Shown here piece by piece: positions 37,423 to 49,919 of a stretch of 64,000 nt of DNA (positions are counted from its first letter, which is position 1; each line of letters opens with the position of its first letter). Below the pieces are notes generated by a model, which was given only the letters and a program-made list of their open reading frames with translations, did not search any database and had not been told where the DNA came from. The stretch is from Acanthochlamys bracteata (lineage: Eukaryota > Streptophyta > Magnoliopsida > Pandanales > Velloziaceae): positions 8,189,001 through 8,253,000 of the forward strand of contig CM034126.1 of NCBI GenBank assembly GCA_019914995.1, written 5' to 3'. A program made the position numbers and the translations under genes.

Positions 37423-38615
37423 GGGGCGGTTAGATTCGGGTGATCTTGATAGAATTTCCAAAAATTTAACACCAGAGAATCATATTTCTATTTTTGTTTC
37501 GCTGCATAGACGTAATCTTAATTCCCAACGAATATAAAATTACCTCAAGAGAGAGAATCTAGATTACCATAGGAGGAGGTGGTTATTCAGATTTCTAAGT
37601 ATTTTGCTTACAAGATTATTTTTTAATATCCAAAATATCTTTTTTCATTATCTCTGTTTTGTTTTTCTAACATTCTTTCTTTCCATAATCACCCCTCCTT
37701 TCTTTCTGCTCTCAGATCTACACCACTATCGATCTCCACTCCCATACCCGATCTTTTTCTTCCTCTAGCCACCTTCTCTCCTCTCTACTACCGCCTCTTC
37801 GGTGTCACTTATGACTCATATTTCGACCTTATGCCTTTTATCTACTCACATTTTGAGCATATCTTGTGCGACACAAGTGCAATCCTGTGCGACCTAGTGC
37901 TAACTGAAATACAGTTATGTATGACTCAAGTATAATCCTGTAAGATCCATGTACCACCTAGTGCTTATATTGATTCATATATAATCCCATTCCGATCATA
38001 TTTTCATATTGACTAATATTTCATCATTACAACTCCTTTTTGATTGGCACTTTGACTATATCTAAACCTATTTCATTTATATATGATGCCATTTCGATAT
38101 GAAACTATATATCAATCTTATGATTGCATTTCGACCATATAATGATCACATCTCTACCATATTTTGAACTCATTTTAATCACATCATTACCCTATTTTTG
38201 ACTCATATGTTGACCACTTAAGAAAGAATGGTAGTAAGTGGTAGTCGTTGCAAAATAAATATAGAAGAATCTTGTATAAATATCTTCTAAAGTTTTGAAC
38301 CCACCTAAATCTTTTAGAGATTAATCTCCTAAGTAGTTGGACTATAAATAGTTATTAAAAGATCCCACATATAACATACAATAATAATATTATAAGTTTT
38401 TTCAAAGGTTATTTTAGTAAAACACTAAAAATTCTTTGGAAAGTTGAATTTAAACCAATCGTGATAATGCAATATTCCCGGTAATTTATTCATTTGATAA
38501 AAACTAAACTAAGCGTGGAAATATAATATTTTCATATTTTACATTTCCAAGAATCAAAATTTTTGGATATTAAGATTCCTATGGTAAAGTTGCAAGAAAT
38601 GAACCAAACTCTTCC
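37423..38615. mobile_element. possible Tourist-like element, 1.2 kb
   Basis: TTA flanks both sides (37420-37422 and 38616-38618), and the ends carry weakly matching inverted repeats, with GGGGCGGTTAGATTCGGG on the left and reverse-complement GGAAGAGTTTGGTTCA on the right. Subterminal segments with CCAAAAATTT appear in opposite orientations. The interior is non-coding, with a pyrimidine-rich stretch at 37670-37790. The pairing is suggestive only. Confidence 0.35.
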
Positions 38616-39479
38616 TTAAATATGGAAAATTTTCGAAAATAGTTACTTAAAAGTAGCACTTAAAACTTTTCTCAATATAGTATTCTTTTTGAAATCGTAC
38701 TTTAAGAAAAATATTTTTATTACCAAAATATTGGTATCCGAGAGAACTGTTGTAAGTTAAGTGGGCCAAGACTAGGAGTGTGAAGGATTGAATGAGTCTG
38801 AATGAAATATGGACTAGCTAGAGATTAGGTCCCGATTAATAGTATAGGGACTTGAGATTGTGTTAACCGAGAAAAGGCTGGTTAATTTAACATATGAGCC
38901 AACAACTCGCCCTAAGCTAGACCAAATTAGGCAATCGCTTGGTGGGTTACCAACTAACGCCCATTAATAGTTCCAAATTGGTTGGATAATAAAATTTGAA
39001 TTTACTTATATGTGAGAAATGCTAATCCATAATAGTGCCAATTATTTTAGTACGGAGTTCCAATCTTGCAATTGATATTAGAGTTTGGTAGGATAGACCT
39101 TGGCATGTTACTAGGGTGGGAGAGATTGTTCGGTATCCAAATTGATATGGGTGAGCTAGATCGGACAGGACTGGATTAGTAACGTATAGATATTAAGATG
39201 GTATCCAAAAAAATGATTGTTAATTTAGTTGGTGAGATAGTAATTTGTATTAGATTATACTCTAATTTGGTGGGCATAGTAACACACATTCCTTAATAAA
39301 TGGCATCCCAAATTTTTGTCATGATAATTTTGGATAAGTACAAATTTTTGACTAGTGATTTGTCGTGGTGCCGAGTACCTGTGCGAAATCCAAAGTCAAC
39401 TTTGAGTTGACTTGCGAGTGAATCATTACCTACTGCTTGTTCAAGCCTCAGACCCAATTTAGAGTTTGGCCGCCTAATC

Positions 39480-40270
39480 TAGTCTAATATCATGGTACCT
39501 CTATTAAATATAATGGCATATTTCTCAAAATTGCAAAGCGGGCCTTACATATGTCAAATGTATGTTCAATGATAGTTCTACATGATGAATATAAAAAATT
39601 AGATTTTTCGTTCCTTTCTCTAAGTGCTCGCATTTGTGGAGCACTGCATGAAAAAAATCATTTAGATGATATCTTACGTCCCGATCTTTATAAGGCCTAT
39701 ATATCCACGTGTATAGTTATATATTGCATCCACTGTATAATACTTATCTTCAAGAGGATGAAAAAATCTCAACTTAGCTTGCGTAATGCTTCATTTAATA
39801 TGCGTGAATCATGAGCTAATAATCCCCATCTTGCCTATGCAGATGTGAACATATATTAAAATCACACATCGCCAAAATATTTTTGATAGTATATCCTTTA
39901 CTTCCAATATAAATGTTACATCTTCCGGCCGTATAGTTACTTTGATATGTGTCCTATTGATAGCTCCAAAACGATCTGCAATAAATTTTTAATATAAGCA
40001 TCATAAATTCAACTTATGTAATATAATAATATCAGTACAAATTTCATTCGATCACTTACTTTGATCAATGGAAGATAGCGTGCATTTTATGGTTTACTAA
40101 ATGACTCACCTTCATTATATCTAGCATGAGGCTTTATAATACCTTTAGCTAATTTCAGCACAGACTCAAGCACTATGAAAATGTCAATAGTCGTCTCGCC
40201 TGAATGATTAAATATGTGCTGACTTAATTTATTTCCAAGACTATGCGCACATGTTATTAGAAGTATCACT
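39480..40270 (-). pseudogene. Harbinger DDE transposase (HARBI1-type), inactivated
   Basis: Minus-strand segments match the PIF/Harbinger nuclease in order: HIFNHSGETTIDIF and LKLAKGIIKP (about 40220-40130), FGAINRTHIKVTIRPEDV (about 39980-39920), an AHDSRIL-like segment near 39820, YYTVDA and YNYTRGYIG (about 39730-39690), and RTIIEHTFDICKARF (about 39575-39530). The first catalytic aspartate of the AIDGTHI motif is Asn here (codon 39958-39956) and the following Gly is Arg. The second Asp (VDA) and the Glu (IIEHTF) remain. Several frame changes and stops separate the segments. Confidence 0.75.
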
Positions 40271-41176
40271 TCTTAATGAACAGACATTTCATGTGTTCAT
40301 ACTAACACGTACTGCCTAATAAACTCATCACATAGTTGTAAAAAAATAAGTATCTTCATTCAGAAATTTTGATAGCAACGAATTTTATTTCCTTCAAATA
40401 TCTCATTCATTAAGACATTGTTTGTGCGTATAAATTTAAGACACGTAAGTTTGCTTTGATATCTATGGTAGTACTGAATTACTGCACAACTCGTCTATTC
40501 AAATATTTCTATCCAAACTTCTTCATTATCATTTTTCTCACTATAACTATTATTTCACGGATATATTTAACTATAATTGTAAAGATTAAATTTAGACTAT
40601 CAACATATCTACTAAAGTAAATATAAACAACAATATTTCAAACTCATAGTTGCCACAATAATAGTAATATCATAATTGATATGAAAAGTTTTGCTACCAA
40701 AACAATTTTGATCACAGTACAACATACCAACACCAGACTACCACACACAACAACATTCCAAAATGTTCAAAATTACAATATATAATATAATAAAAAATAC
40801 ATATACATATGATATCCGCATAGATTTATCAAACTAAAAATATAACAATATTACAACAAACATGACAATACGATCCGCGACATAAGTATAACAGCTTATA
40901 GCATCGTACTAGTTCAGAATTTACCCTATACAAAATAGTCATAATGAAAATTCAACTAACTATAAAGAGCTGAATAGGATAACTCGTAAAGATTTCACGA
41001 TTTTCTATCTTAGTCAATACATATGCTGCATAATAGGATAGGAGACTACCGGCTTCTATCTCCGGAATAGTGGCTAATAAGGACTTACGATGGATGGTAG
41101 GTACAGATAACGTAATTGTATGTCTTTCATGCATTATTTCTGCATATCACCGATATGATCCTTTATAGAAGATGAT

Positions 41177-41652
41177 TTAGAGTTCTTTCTCTACTTGCCG
41201 CTTCTTGATCTTAGAGGGTTTTAAGATAAAGAGAGATTGCGGAAATAGATCACTATAGGTAACTATAGGACGAAGAACATGAAATGAAGCTTGAGATTCT
41301 TTATTAACTCGAACATCATCGTTATCCCCGCAACTTTCCAAATCTGATGGACTTGCAGATGCAATCTCCTTGTGGACTTGTGATGGCGCCCAAGCACGCG
41401 AGCCACCGGCAACAACATTATCAAACAACATTAGGTACCGATCACAATATAAAGATAAATATTTTCCTTTAAACATTTTAAATTTGGGATATTCCTAAAG
41501 AAAGAAAGATTACATTGTGCTGAATAAAGTCTAAAAATAATGATGCACCTATATGTTATTATAAAAATTACCTTAGTCTTTTTTTTTCTACCACTCCTCA
41601 TTTGAAGTGATTGTGTTGCAAGTATAATACCATCCCAAACCAGACTCTCCAC
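41177..41652 (-). pseudogene. Harbinger-associated Myb/SANT-like protein, partial
   Basis: Two overlapping minus-strand frames (41652-41431 and 41476-41177) carry pieces of the Myb/SANT-like DNA-binding partner that plant PIF/Harbinger elements encode next to the transposase. The later part includes WAPSQVHKEIASASPSDLES and a basic end with KIKKRQVEKEL, as in those proteins after the DNA-binding domain. The N-terminal helices are not intact in one frame. It lies upstream of the transposase in the same orientation, the usual arrangement. Confidence 0.6.
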
Positions 41653-41936
41653 AGATCAACGACTTATAATTTTCATATCATCATAATGATTTTTTAATTA
41701 TTTTGCTCAATCTCTTGACTATAAAATTCTTCAAATGCTCTTTTGATATTTGCATAGCCTTGTACATTTAAATGAGTTTCTCACCTATTCCCCTTCTATA
41801 TCTCTTGTTCACAAAAATTAATAAAATTTAGATGGGTAGCATCTGTCCATCTAATTCGGTTCACTTTTCTTGATCGACATTTGGAGACTCCATTTAATCA
41901 TATAAAAGATATAGCGCTCTTAAGTCCATTGTCACT

Positions 41937-43485
41937 GATTAAGATAAGTGTAGCTTGCATTCTACAAAAATAATACCATTAACCATTAAGCTAGCCATGT
42001 CTCAAAATTTAAGGTAACAATCCATGTAATGCCGTCCAAAAAAGATTGCAAGGTTACAATGCAACCAACTATTTCATTTTAGTATTGCATAAGACGACAA
42101 ATTCTTAAAAATCATCATAGGGCCATTAAGATTAGGCAACATTCTCTCAAATATCAATATAGCGCTAGAAAGGATAAGCATAGACAATAATACTTTAAAA
42201 ATCATTATAGGCAAGCAAAGTTAGACAATAATCTCTCAGAAACTATCAAAGAGCCAGCAAGTGTAACTATAGACATCAAACAAATATACTTGGTTAAAAT
42301 AAGTGTAGCATGCATTCCACAAGGATGACACCATTTATCGAGCCTGCCATGCCTCAAAATTTAAGGTTACAATCCCTACCATGCCTTAAAGAATAGGCTG
42401 CAAGGTAACAAGACAACAAACCATCTTATTTTAGAATTGTATAAGCCCACAAACTCTTAGAATTTATCATAGCGCTAACACGATTTGGTAACAATCCCTC
42501 AAAAATCAATAGGGATAGTAAGAATAAACATAAACAACAATACGTAGCAAATCATTACATGCCAGTAAAGATAGCCAATAGTATTTAAAAAATCATCATC
42601 ATAGGACCAGTAAAGATAAGTACAAACAACAACTAAATATGTTTAGTTAAGATAACTGCAACTTGCATTGCACAAAAAGAATACCTTTAACCATCAAGCC
42701 AGCCATGCCTCAAAATTCAAGGGTAACAAACCGTATAGTGCTTCACAAAATTTGCTACAAGACAACAAGGTAACCAACAATCTCATTTTAGCATTATATG
42801 AAGCAATAAACTCTCAACAATTATTATACGTCCAGTAAGGCTAGGAAACATTCCCTAAAAATTCAAGATAGGGCCAATGTATAGGCAACAATAACTCAAA
42901 AATCATTACTGGCCAACAATGATAACCAACAATCATTCAAAAATTATTATAAGGACAGTATGGATAAGCATAGGTAACAACAAAATATATTTGGTTAAGA
43001 TAAGTGCAGTTTTCGTTTCATAATAATAATACCACTGACCATCAAACCAGTCAAACATCTCATTCAAGGTAACAATCCCTTCCATACTGTCCAATAAAAG
43101 ATGCAAAGTAACAAGACAACCAATCATCTCATTTTAGCATTATATAAGGCAACAAAACACTTAGAAATCATCATAAACCCAGTAAGTATAGGTAACAATA
43201 TTTCAAAAAATAAGGTAGAGCCAGTAAAGATAAGCATAATCAGCAATATCTTAAAAATCGCTATAAACCAACAAAGATAGGCAATAATTCTTAAAAATCA
43301 TCATAGGGTTAGTAAGGATAAGTGTAGCAATGACCAAATATGTTTGGTTAAGATAAGTTCAGTTTGCATTCCACAATAATAATAGATATTAACCATCAAA
43401 CTAGTCAAACATCTCATTTAAGATAACAAATCTATCATGCCTCAAAAAAGATGCTGCGATATAACAAGTCAACTAAATATCTCAT
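41937..43485. repeat. tandem array, about 4.4 units of roughly 352 bp
   Basis: A unit beginning with a TGGTTAAGATAAGTGCAGT-like sequence starts at about 41937, 42292, 42645, 42993 and 43346, so the periods are 355, 353, 348 and 353 bp. Each unit continues through a conserved CATGCCTCAAAATTTAAGGT-like segment, a CAACAANCATCTCATTTTAG-like segment, and copies of AAATCATCATAGGNCAGTAA. The fifth copy breaks off near 43485. Copies have diverged noticeably, so the array is not recent. It lies inside the Harbinger element, between the Myb-like gene and the terminus at 44604. Confidence 0.8.
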
Positions 43486-44808
43486 TATACGAATGTTCAA
43501 AAAAGCAGTACACACAAACAGTTAGCTTGATACACCGACAAATAATCATGCATTAACAACTCGGAACTTATGCGCCCTTAGGCTAATGATAACAAGCAAC
43601 AAACACATAAAAGTTCTATTGAAACTTGACTTATGTATTAAACCTTGTTTATAAACCATTAGGATAAACCTAGTCACTGGAGCTTATTATCAGTGAGCAT
43701 AAATTAAATGAGTAGTGTTAAATGAATCACTATAAGCATGTTAAATGAATCAACAAACCAGAAACGACGAAAACAAAGATCTATTCTAAATCCTACCACA
43801 AGCATTCCAACAATTCAAAACAACTTCAACTAATCTGTAGATCTATCTATCTACCCATAAATGAAATCATGAAACAACGAAAACAATGAACAGATGATCA
43901 CTAAATCAAATTGACAACAGAAGAAGCATATACCTATTCAACATCCATTGAACACACACAAAATTAAAACAATAATAACAACATCAAATTACAGCACAAG
44001 TATAAAAGCTAACAATTTTATTTTACATGTTCACCAGAGGCTGCAATGCAAATCGCAAGCGAATCGAACAGAATGCTAAGGTAAAAGTTATTTTTACCTG
44101 TTCACCGAGAAACGGTAGAAAGATCAATGGCGGATTTGGTGAGAGCTCATCGTCGGCATGGGGATTATATCGAGGGAAGATACAATGGGGAGTGCTGTAG
44201 AGAAAATCTAAGGAAAAAATGAAATCGAGATCAAGGCCGGATAAAGAGGTCGATATCAAAATTGGTGTCGGAGACGAAGAAGAGATCGAGATTGAGGCCG
44301 AGAGATGCTAGGGTTTGGCAGCGGAGTGGAGCGGCGGTGAAGAAGGAAATGAGAGAATGAGCTGCGGTAAGACATTTTTATATAGCGTTGAAGTTCATAA
44401 ACTTATCGTGGGTAGAAACGTTTTTTTCACTTAGGAGGGAGAAAAGGCACTGTATGGCTTTTTCTTTAAAGCATCTAACAGATGTTTTTTTAATTTTTCA
44501 CTGATAAAAGTAGGTTAAAGCAGCTTAAAAATTTTTTATCCAAACACCTGTATTGTGTTTTCTTTGGACTTCAAGTCCGACAAAAAGTACAGCCAAACAG
44601 GACCATAAACGGAACCAACAGGATCTCTTTCATTCAGGTAGATCTCTGCATGAGTAATCAGTGTATATATCTTACATATTTCAAATTAGATTTTCAGTTA
44701 TAATTTTATACTAGTGGCCGCTGGAATCATTTTTCTCAGAAAAGCACTAAAGGAAAATTCGTGGCTTTCCTTTTCAATGCTTGATGATTCATTTCAGGAA
44801 TTAACATC

Positions 44809-47747
44809 TTAGTATAAGTTTCTCTGGACATCTTCTGGTAGGAAAAAGTAATCCGCAGATAGCCCAACCACATTGAAAGCAGCATCGTCAATCCTCCACG
44901 ACTCTTCCATCTTCGTTGATGATCTAGGTGCATTTAGTCCTGCTCCAAACCTCTCTAAATTCACAACGGAGTGACCAGAATGGGCAATCATCACACCATC
45001 TACTTCTCTATAGTCTTCAATGCTAGAAGATATAGTAGTCTCCCAGTACATTGCTTGTGATCCAAGTGATTGGATTCGCGTCAGCTGTGAGTCTTCCAAG
45101 TATACTAGCAAGCCACTCCTCTGGCTGAAGTAGCCAACAGTTACATGTTTAATGATCTCTGCGGTGCTGTCACCTCTTGTAGAAAGATCTGATTGATCAG
45201 TCTCCAATTTCAAAACGAAACATTCTTCACCACATTTTTCCTTTTCTCCAACGTGCTCTGCAAGAGCAAAGACCTCCGCTATTGTAACTGGGTCTAGCCC
45301 CTGCGTAAGGCCATGTGCAACTAAATGTTTAAGTAATTACTGGCAGTTATCATAATTTTGAAGCAGCTAGCATTCCGTATTGAAAAAAAATTGAAGCAAG
45401 ATTCATAGCAATTTCTCTATACTATTTTATTGCCTTTCTAGTGTTTTAGGGAAGCGATCACGTTGGATCAAACAAGTTATTACTGTTAATCTATATGGTA
45501 GGAATTGTTAACTCTGACGAAAATCCTAGAAAGGCCACAAGGCACAGCTAAAAACTGTACCGAATCATAATACTTGGCATGGTACAAGGTTGTTATAAAT
45601 TCATAATAAAATGTCTAAAGGGACTCATGATACAGCCTTGAAAGTTCAAATTGTGCTTGTAATGCTGATATAATCAAAGACAGGTAGGACGCGCTGAACA
45701 CAAGAGGAACTACCATCTTTTACAAATAATGCCTAATGTTGCGCTACCCCATTGAATATTCAACGCATAAACCTCCGGGTGCAATCTCAAATTAAAAACA
45801 GCAATTTGTCCTACTACTATATCGAACGGTAGGCGTTATGTGTGGTCCATTAAGGTTAAGAAAACAATTGAGATGATCTCAGTAAACGATTGTGATTTAT
45901 TAAATAGTATCAGTCTTGATCGTGAAATGCAATATCTCACATGGCTGTCTTAGTATTGAAGCAAATTAAGTTGAGTTTTAGGTAAACTGGATTAGTTAGT
46001 TAGTACGATACCCATCAGCACAGAAAGAAGATTGTTTATTCACCAAATTCAGTACATTGCAATAGCTATCCGTCAATTTAGTTTATTTTATGGGAAAGGT
46101 TTACGTAACTGAAATTAGCATCATGTTAGGTATACATACAGTAGTAGAGCATATTATTCTATTACCAAACTCGAAATAAGTCTGACATTACTACTATATA
46201 GCTAATTATAAAGATCAACAAATTGGTATCAGTATAAGATTTAAATCTGGCATAAACAGACAGTGTTTAATTAAGAGACCATGTGATTAACCTTTTTCGA
46301 CCAGTGAGATGAAAGGCGGATTTCATGTTGGAAGAATCCAGAAAGAATAATATATACTTCAAGCACGTAAACAAAAGCAATGTCCAGCTTGTGAAAACAC
46401 TCAAGAGTACGACATAGAGATGGAAAGATCGTGCATAACCAAAAAGAAAGGGCAATCTTCGTAGCATTGGTACATACTGTACAGTGTACTAGATTAAAGT
46501 TTAGGTACAACTACAAGCTGGCTAGTGTAGGTGGTCATCATTATTTGTTTCCGGAAACTTAGTACATTCTAGTTCTAGGAATTTACCACTACCCTGCAAA
46601 AGCGTATTCTGGTTCAGCCCCAAATTCAGCGAAGTAGCGTCATCTTTGCTTAATATCAATAAGATGTAACAATCGCATTACTTGGTTCTAAGCAAAATAA
46701 TGAAAGTATAGAACTACCGCCAAGCGTCAGCCTTGGTTCGAGAGAAATGATGTAAAATTAACAAAGTTAACTTTTTTCAGATGCTATGCCTATACACCAC
46801 TTCAGCCAAAGAATTGAACTTATGCTCTTTCAAAAATCTATTACTAGCAACGCCAAAATATACCACCAAGTAAGACAAGCGTCCAGAGGTGAATTTGGTA
46901 AGTAAGTGGAGTCTGAGGCTCTGAGTAGTGCAGTGCTAGTAGAATACAATATTATAGAAGGATAAAAGATCAATAGCTATTGAGTTTATACTTGCCTGTA
47001 GTGCACGGCGCAGGGGCCTGACAGAGCCTTTGGCAGCATGGCCACCAAGCCAAGGTGTTCGCCGCCAAGCTATTTTCCCATCACTTCCTGCAGAGATATT
47101 TTGTCCAGCTACATTGAGCTCCATGAGCCACATGTCCGTTGGCATCAGCCATAGAACAAAGCAGCCGGCATAACACTGCCTGGACGAACTCTGACTTGAG
47201 TTTGCACTTTGCTCATTTGCCATCAAAAGCTCGACTGTGCCTGAAGCGTACATGCTTTTCGCAAGCCTGTCATTTTTAACACAGCCGGTTGTTGCCCTGA
47301 ACTGCCTGATAATATAGTCTGCCGAGGAGCTAACCTACACAAACAACCGAATCCAATTTCACATCAAACCATCTGAAGTATGACCGTGTACATGCGAACT
47401 TCCAACGACTACTGTTAATTTACTCTCGTAGACAATAATGTTACATTAAAGGAATCCGTCGAAAAAGAAAGATGCTTTGTAGTTCTGTTGTAAGGCAACA
47501 AATAACTTACGGAGGAGTAGTTTGCAGTAGGGGTGGAGACAGGCGACAGAGGGCAGGCAATTACACTAAGGAGGATCTTGAGATCAGATTTCTTCAGATG
47601 AGAGGGTGGCCAGTGGTTCTTGAACCATTTACCAATGCTTATCTTCTTCTTGGGCAATCTCTCCTCATCATTTGTCGGTTCTTCGCTGATTGGAGCAAGC
47701 AGCCCGACCATTTTCTGCGTCTTTCTTTGCGTTCTTGCCTTTCTCAT
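44809..47747 (-). CDS. DUF620 family protein
   Basis: Three exons (47747-47511, 47334-46996, 45300-44809) join in phase 0 and encode 355 residues ending in TAA. Exon 1 gives a basic N-terminus and KKISIGKWFKNHWPP, followed by DLKILLSVIACPLSPV. Exon 2 holds SSADYIIRQFRATTG, CFVLWLMPTDMWLMELNV, AGSDGKIAWRRTPWLG and RPLRRALQ. Exon 3 begins GLDPVTIAEVFALAEH and continues with GEECFVLKL, VGYFSQRSGLLVYLEDS, YWETTISSSIEDYREVDG and FNVVGLSADYFFLPED. These are the conserved blocks of the plant DUF620 family over its full length. No signal peptide or membrane segment is evident, and the biochemical role of the family is unknown. The start at 47747 is the first ATG in frame, and a second Met lies at codon 13 (MVGLL). 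The exon 2-3 intron has a GC donor. Confidence 0.92.
45301..46995 (-). other. GC-AG intron of the DUF620 gene
   Basis: Exon 2 ends CTACAG and the intron begins GCAAGT, while the acceptor is CGCAG before GGGCTAGACCC. This cut joins RPLRRALQ to GLDPVT, the order conserved in the family. No GT donor within the neighbouring bases keeps the frame. The intron is 1,695 bp, AT-rich, and holds no recognisable gene. Confidence 0.85.
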
Positions 47748-49269
47748 TCCGAAGTCCTTAGAACTTTCCTGCTAATCTTTAGCGAATGAGTATACAACAA
47801 ATGCTATTGTGCATTTGGAAATGGAGACTGCTCTATTCTTCCTCCCCTCAAGCAAGTCTAGGTGTGCTTCCACATGTCTATAGGTTATAAGGAGTTGGTG
47901 ATACAATACTTTCAAATAGACTAGAAACAAAACATTGGTCTTTTCTTTAAGCTTCATATATTCTTCGGCAAGTTTTATAAAGGGGAAACATTTACTGGGC
48001 CTAAAGGAAGAGTACATCGTATGATAATTAAGTTCAGTATGGTTTTTGCAGGATTAATAAGGCCTCTTGTGATAGGCTACTTGCTATCATACAGTATGTT
48101 AGTCCCACCTAGCTACTTGTATATTCTCTAGCAAGTGCATCCAAGAAGGTGGAATACTTAAGTTTAACTCTGCGTTACTATTAGTATTGAATATGAAAGA
48201 TATGTTTCCTATTTGCACTGAAAGAATGTTTACGTGAAGGTAGTATCTTTTGTCACATCAAATTACATCACCGCGATCAATAAGTTAAATATTGTTGAAA
48301 CATAGACATCCTAGGATGAGAAACAAGCCGTCGCTGCTTAAGATTAAACAATTTGCCTATAAGCTAAGTACTCAATCATATCTACAATATCGGAGTTCTT
48401 GAAAGCTCTCTGCATCACGATTACGGCTATAATACATGCACTTCTTCGATGGTACAATCAGGGGCTGCTTGTTTCAATGATACCTTCTCACTGATCGCTG
48501 TAATTTTCTTTTCATATTCTTCCGTATTAATTTTAATATTGATGAGGAGGGGATCTTTCTCAGGAAGGCAAAGGAAGGATGTAACTTTAAGGAAGGTAAA
48601 GGAAGGGGGCCTGGGCGTTGGGAGGGAGGTCTAAATCCTGTGTTCTGTTCCTGTGTGTGGAGTTTGGTAAAAGTTGGACTCATTTGTAAGTGCTTCTGAA
48701 CAAAGGAAAGCTGATTTTAAAATACCAAGACTAGAGGTGGACTGTGTTTGGTAGTGAATCTGATCACAGTGGCTGATAGTAAGTACTCCTGAAGGAAGGA
48801 CAATGGACAGTAACTTCTGCTCATATCTACAACGAAAGAAATTGATAGGGGACTACAATCGCAGTGTACGCTAGAGTTCCAATTTCTTTTGCTTGTTAAA
48901 ATGGTTTCTGTTTTTGTTCCTTCTAATTTGTTGCACTACTTAACTCTTGATCTTTTGCAGCTTCTGGTAACCTGGCTTGCGCACGAACAACATAGATGTG
49001 TTCAATCGTGAAGTTTTTTATATATAGGAAAAGGAGCACACAATAATTACATAAATATAATTCACCAGTGGGTGGCTACAAAAGTAGTAGAATAGGAATA
49101 AAATTAGTAACACTTGATACAAAGAAGATGGATCGGCAACAAAAAAAAAAACAGCTCAAACAGGGCACATCCCCAAGTCAACAAAACAAGTGCCACCAGT
49201 TATACAAACAAACAGATCGAGTAGTCCTAACTCTATGCTACGACAACTTGCTCGTCCTAAGATTCGGGT
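47748..49269. other. upstream flank of the DUF620 gene, no further gene seen
   Basis: This span should include the promoter of the DUF620 gene near its left end. Open frames at 47772-48017 (minus) and 48449-48634 (plus) do not resemble any family. Poly-purine tracts occur around 48540-48630. Nothing else can be called. Confidence 0.4.
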
Positions 49270-49627
49270 CACTGTTGCAGTTTCTTTAAGTCTGTCTTGT
49301 AGCTTGTCCTTCTTGGTTGCCGATGCAAGTTCTGTCAAAACAAAGCTGAGTTATTAATTTCAAAGGTAAAGATTCGAAGTAGAGCATATCTGAGTAAAGA
49401 TTCTTTGATTCAAAAGTAATGCATCATAAGTAATGCATCATAAGTAGGTTCCATGCTCCCTTACTTTCATGCGGTATGTTACAAAAATGTTGCTCGGTCC
49501 ATCTTTCAATGCCCTGATTGTCCTCATAATCTCCACCTAATTGAAACATATCCCAAAAGTGTTGAGTGAAACTGGATGAGAGGGAAAGATGCTGATGCGT
49601 CTCCTCCTCCATGTACAGTAACGGCAT
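49270..49627 (-). pseudogene. possible two-exon gene fragment, unassigned
   Basis: An exon-like frame from 49627 (MPLLYMEEETHQHLSL, later QGIERWTEQHFCNIPHE) ends at a good donor, GAAA|GTAAGG, at 49465/49464. An acceptor GACAG lies at 49336-49332, and an in-frame continuation reads KLASATKKDKLQDRLKE from 49331. The joined peptide looks protein-like, but I cannot place it in a family. Its upstream part is missing, and copia LTR-type DNA begins about 300 bp further up, so it may be the remaining 3' end of a gene interrupted by that insertion. It could also be chance. Confidence 0.3.
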
Positions 49628-49919
49628 AGGGTTTTCAGCACCATAAACGCTTGTCCAACTAATTATTTCTAGTGAATATTATTGGAAATACAGATTGTGT
49701 TTGGTAGACAATAGATGTAGCAGAAATACAAAACATTCAAGAATCTTATTCAAACAATATGAAAATTAAGAACAGAACAAAGCAAACAAAGAATACAACA
49801 AAATTACCAAGAAAAAAAGGAGAAGAATCCCATGGAAACCAACTTGCCTAAAAAATAACTAAACTAGCAATCAGAATTCTTGTGTTGTAGTTACAAGAGA
49901 AACCTGCGTATTATCAACT

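Larger units (their letters stand above)
39450..44604 (-). mobile_element. decayed PIF/Harbinger transposon
   Basis: This element carries both genes of a plant PIF/Harbinger transposon on the minus strand. The DDE transposase covers about 40270-39480 and the Myb/SANT-like partner about 41650-41180. The upstream end at 44604 reads, in reverse complement, GGTCCTGTTTGGCTGTAC, a good Harbinger terminus. The opposite end, beyond the transposase, could not be found and is probably lost. A tandem array of roughly 352 bp units (41937-43485) fills the region between the Myb-like gene and the terminus. The element is not capable of moving by itself, but it could have been a source for Tourist-type MITEs of the same superfamily in this window. 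Confidence 0.75.

Noticed and set aside
41937-43485. CRISPR-like array
   Set aside because: The repeat units are about 352 bp with no short repeat-spacer pattern, and this is plant nuclear DNA.
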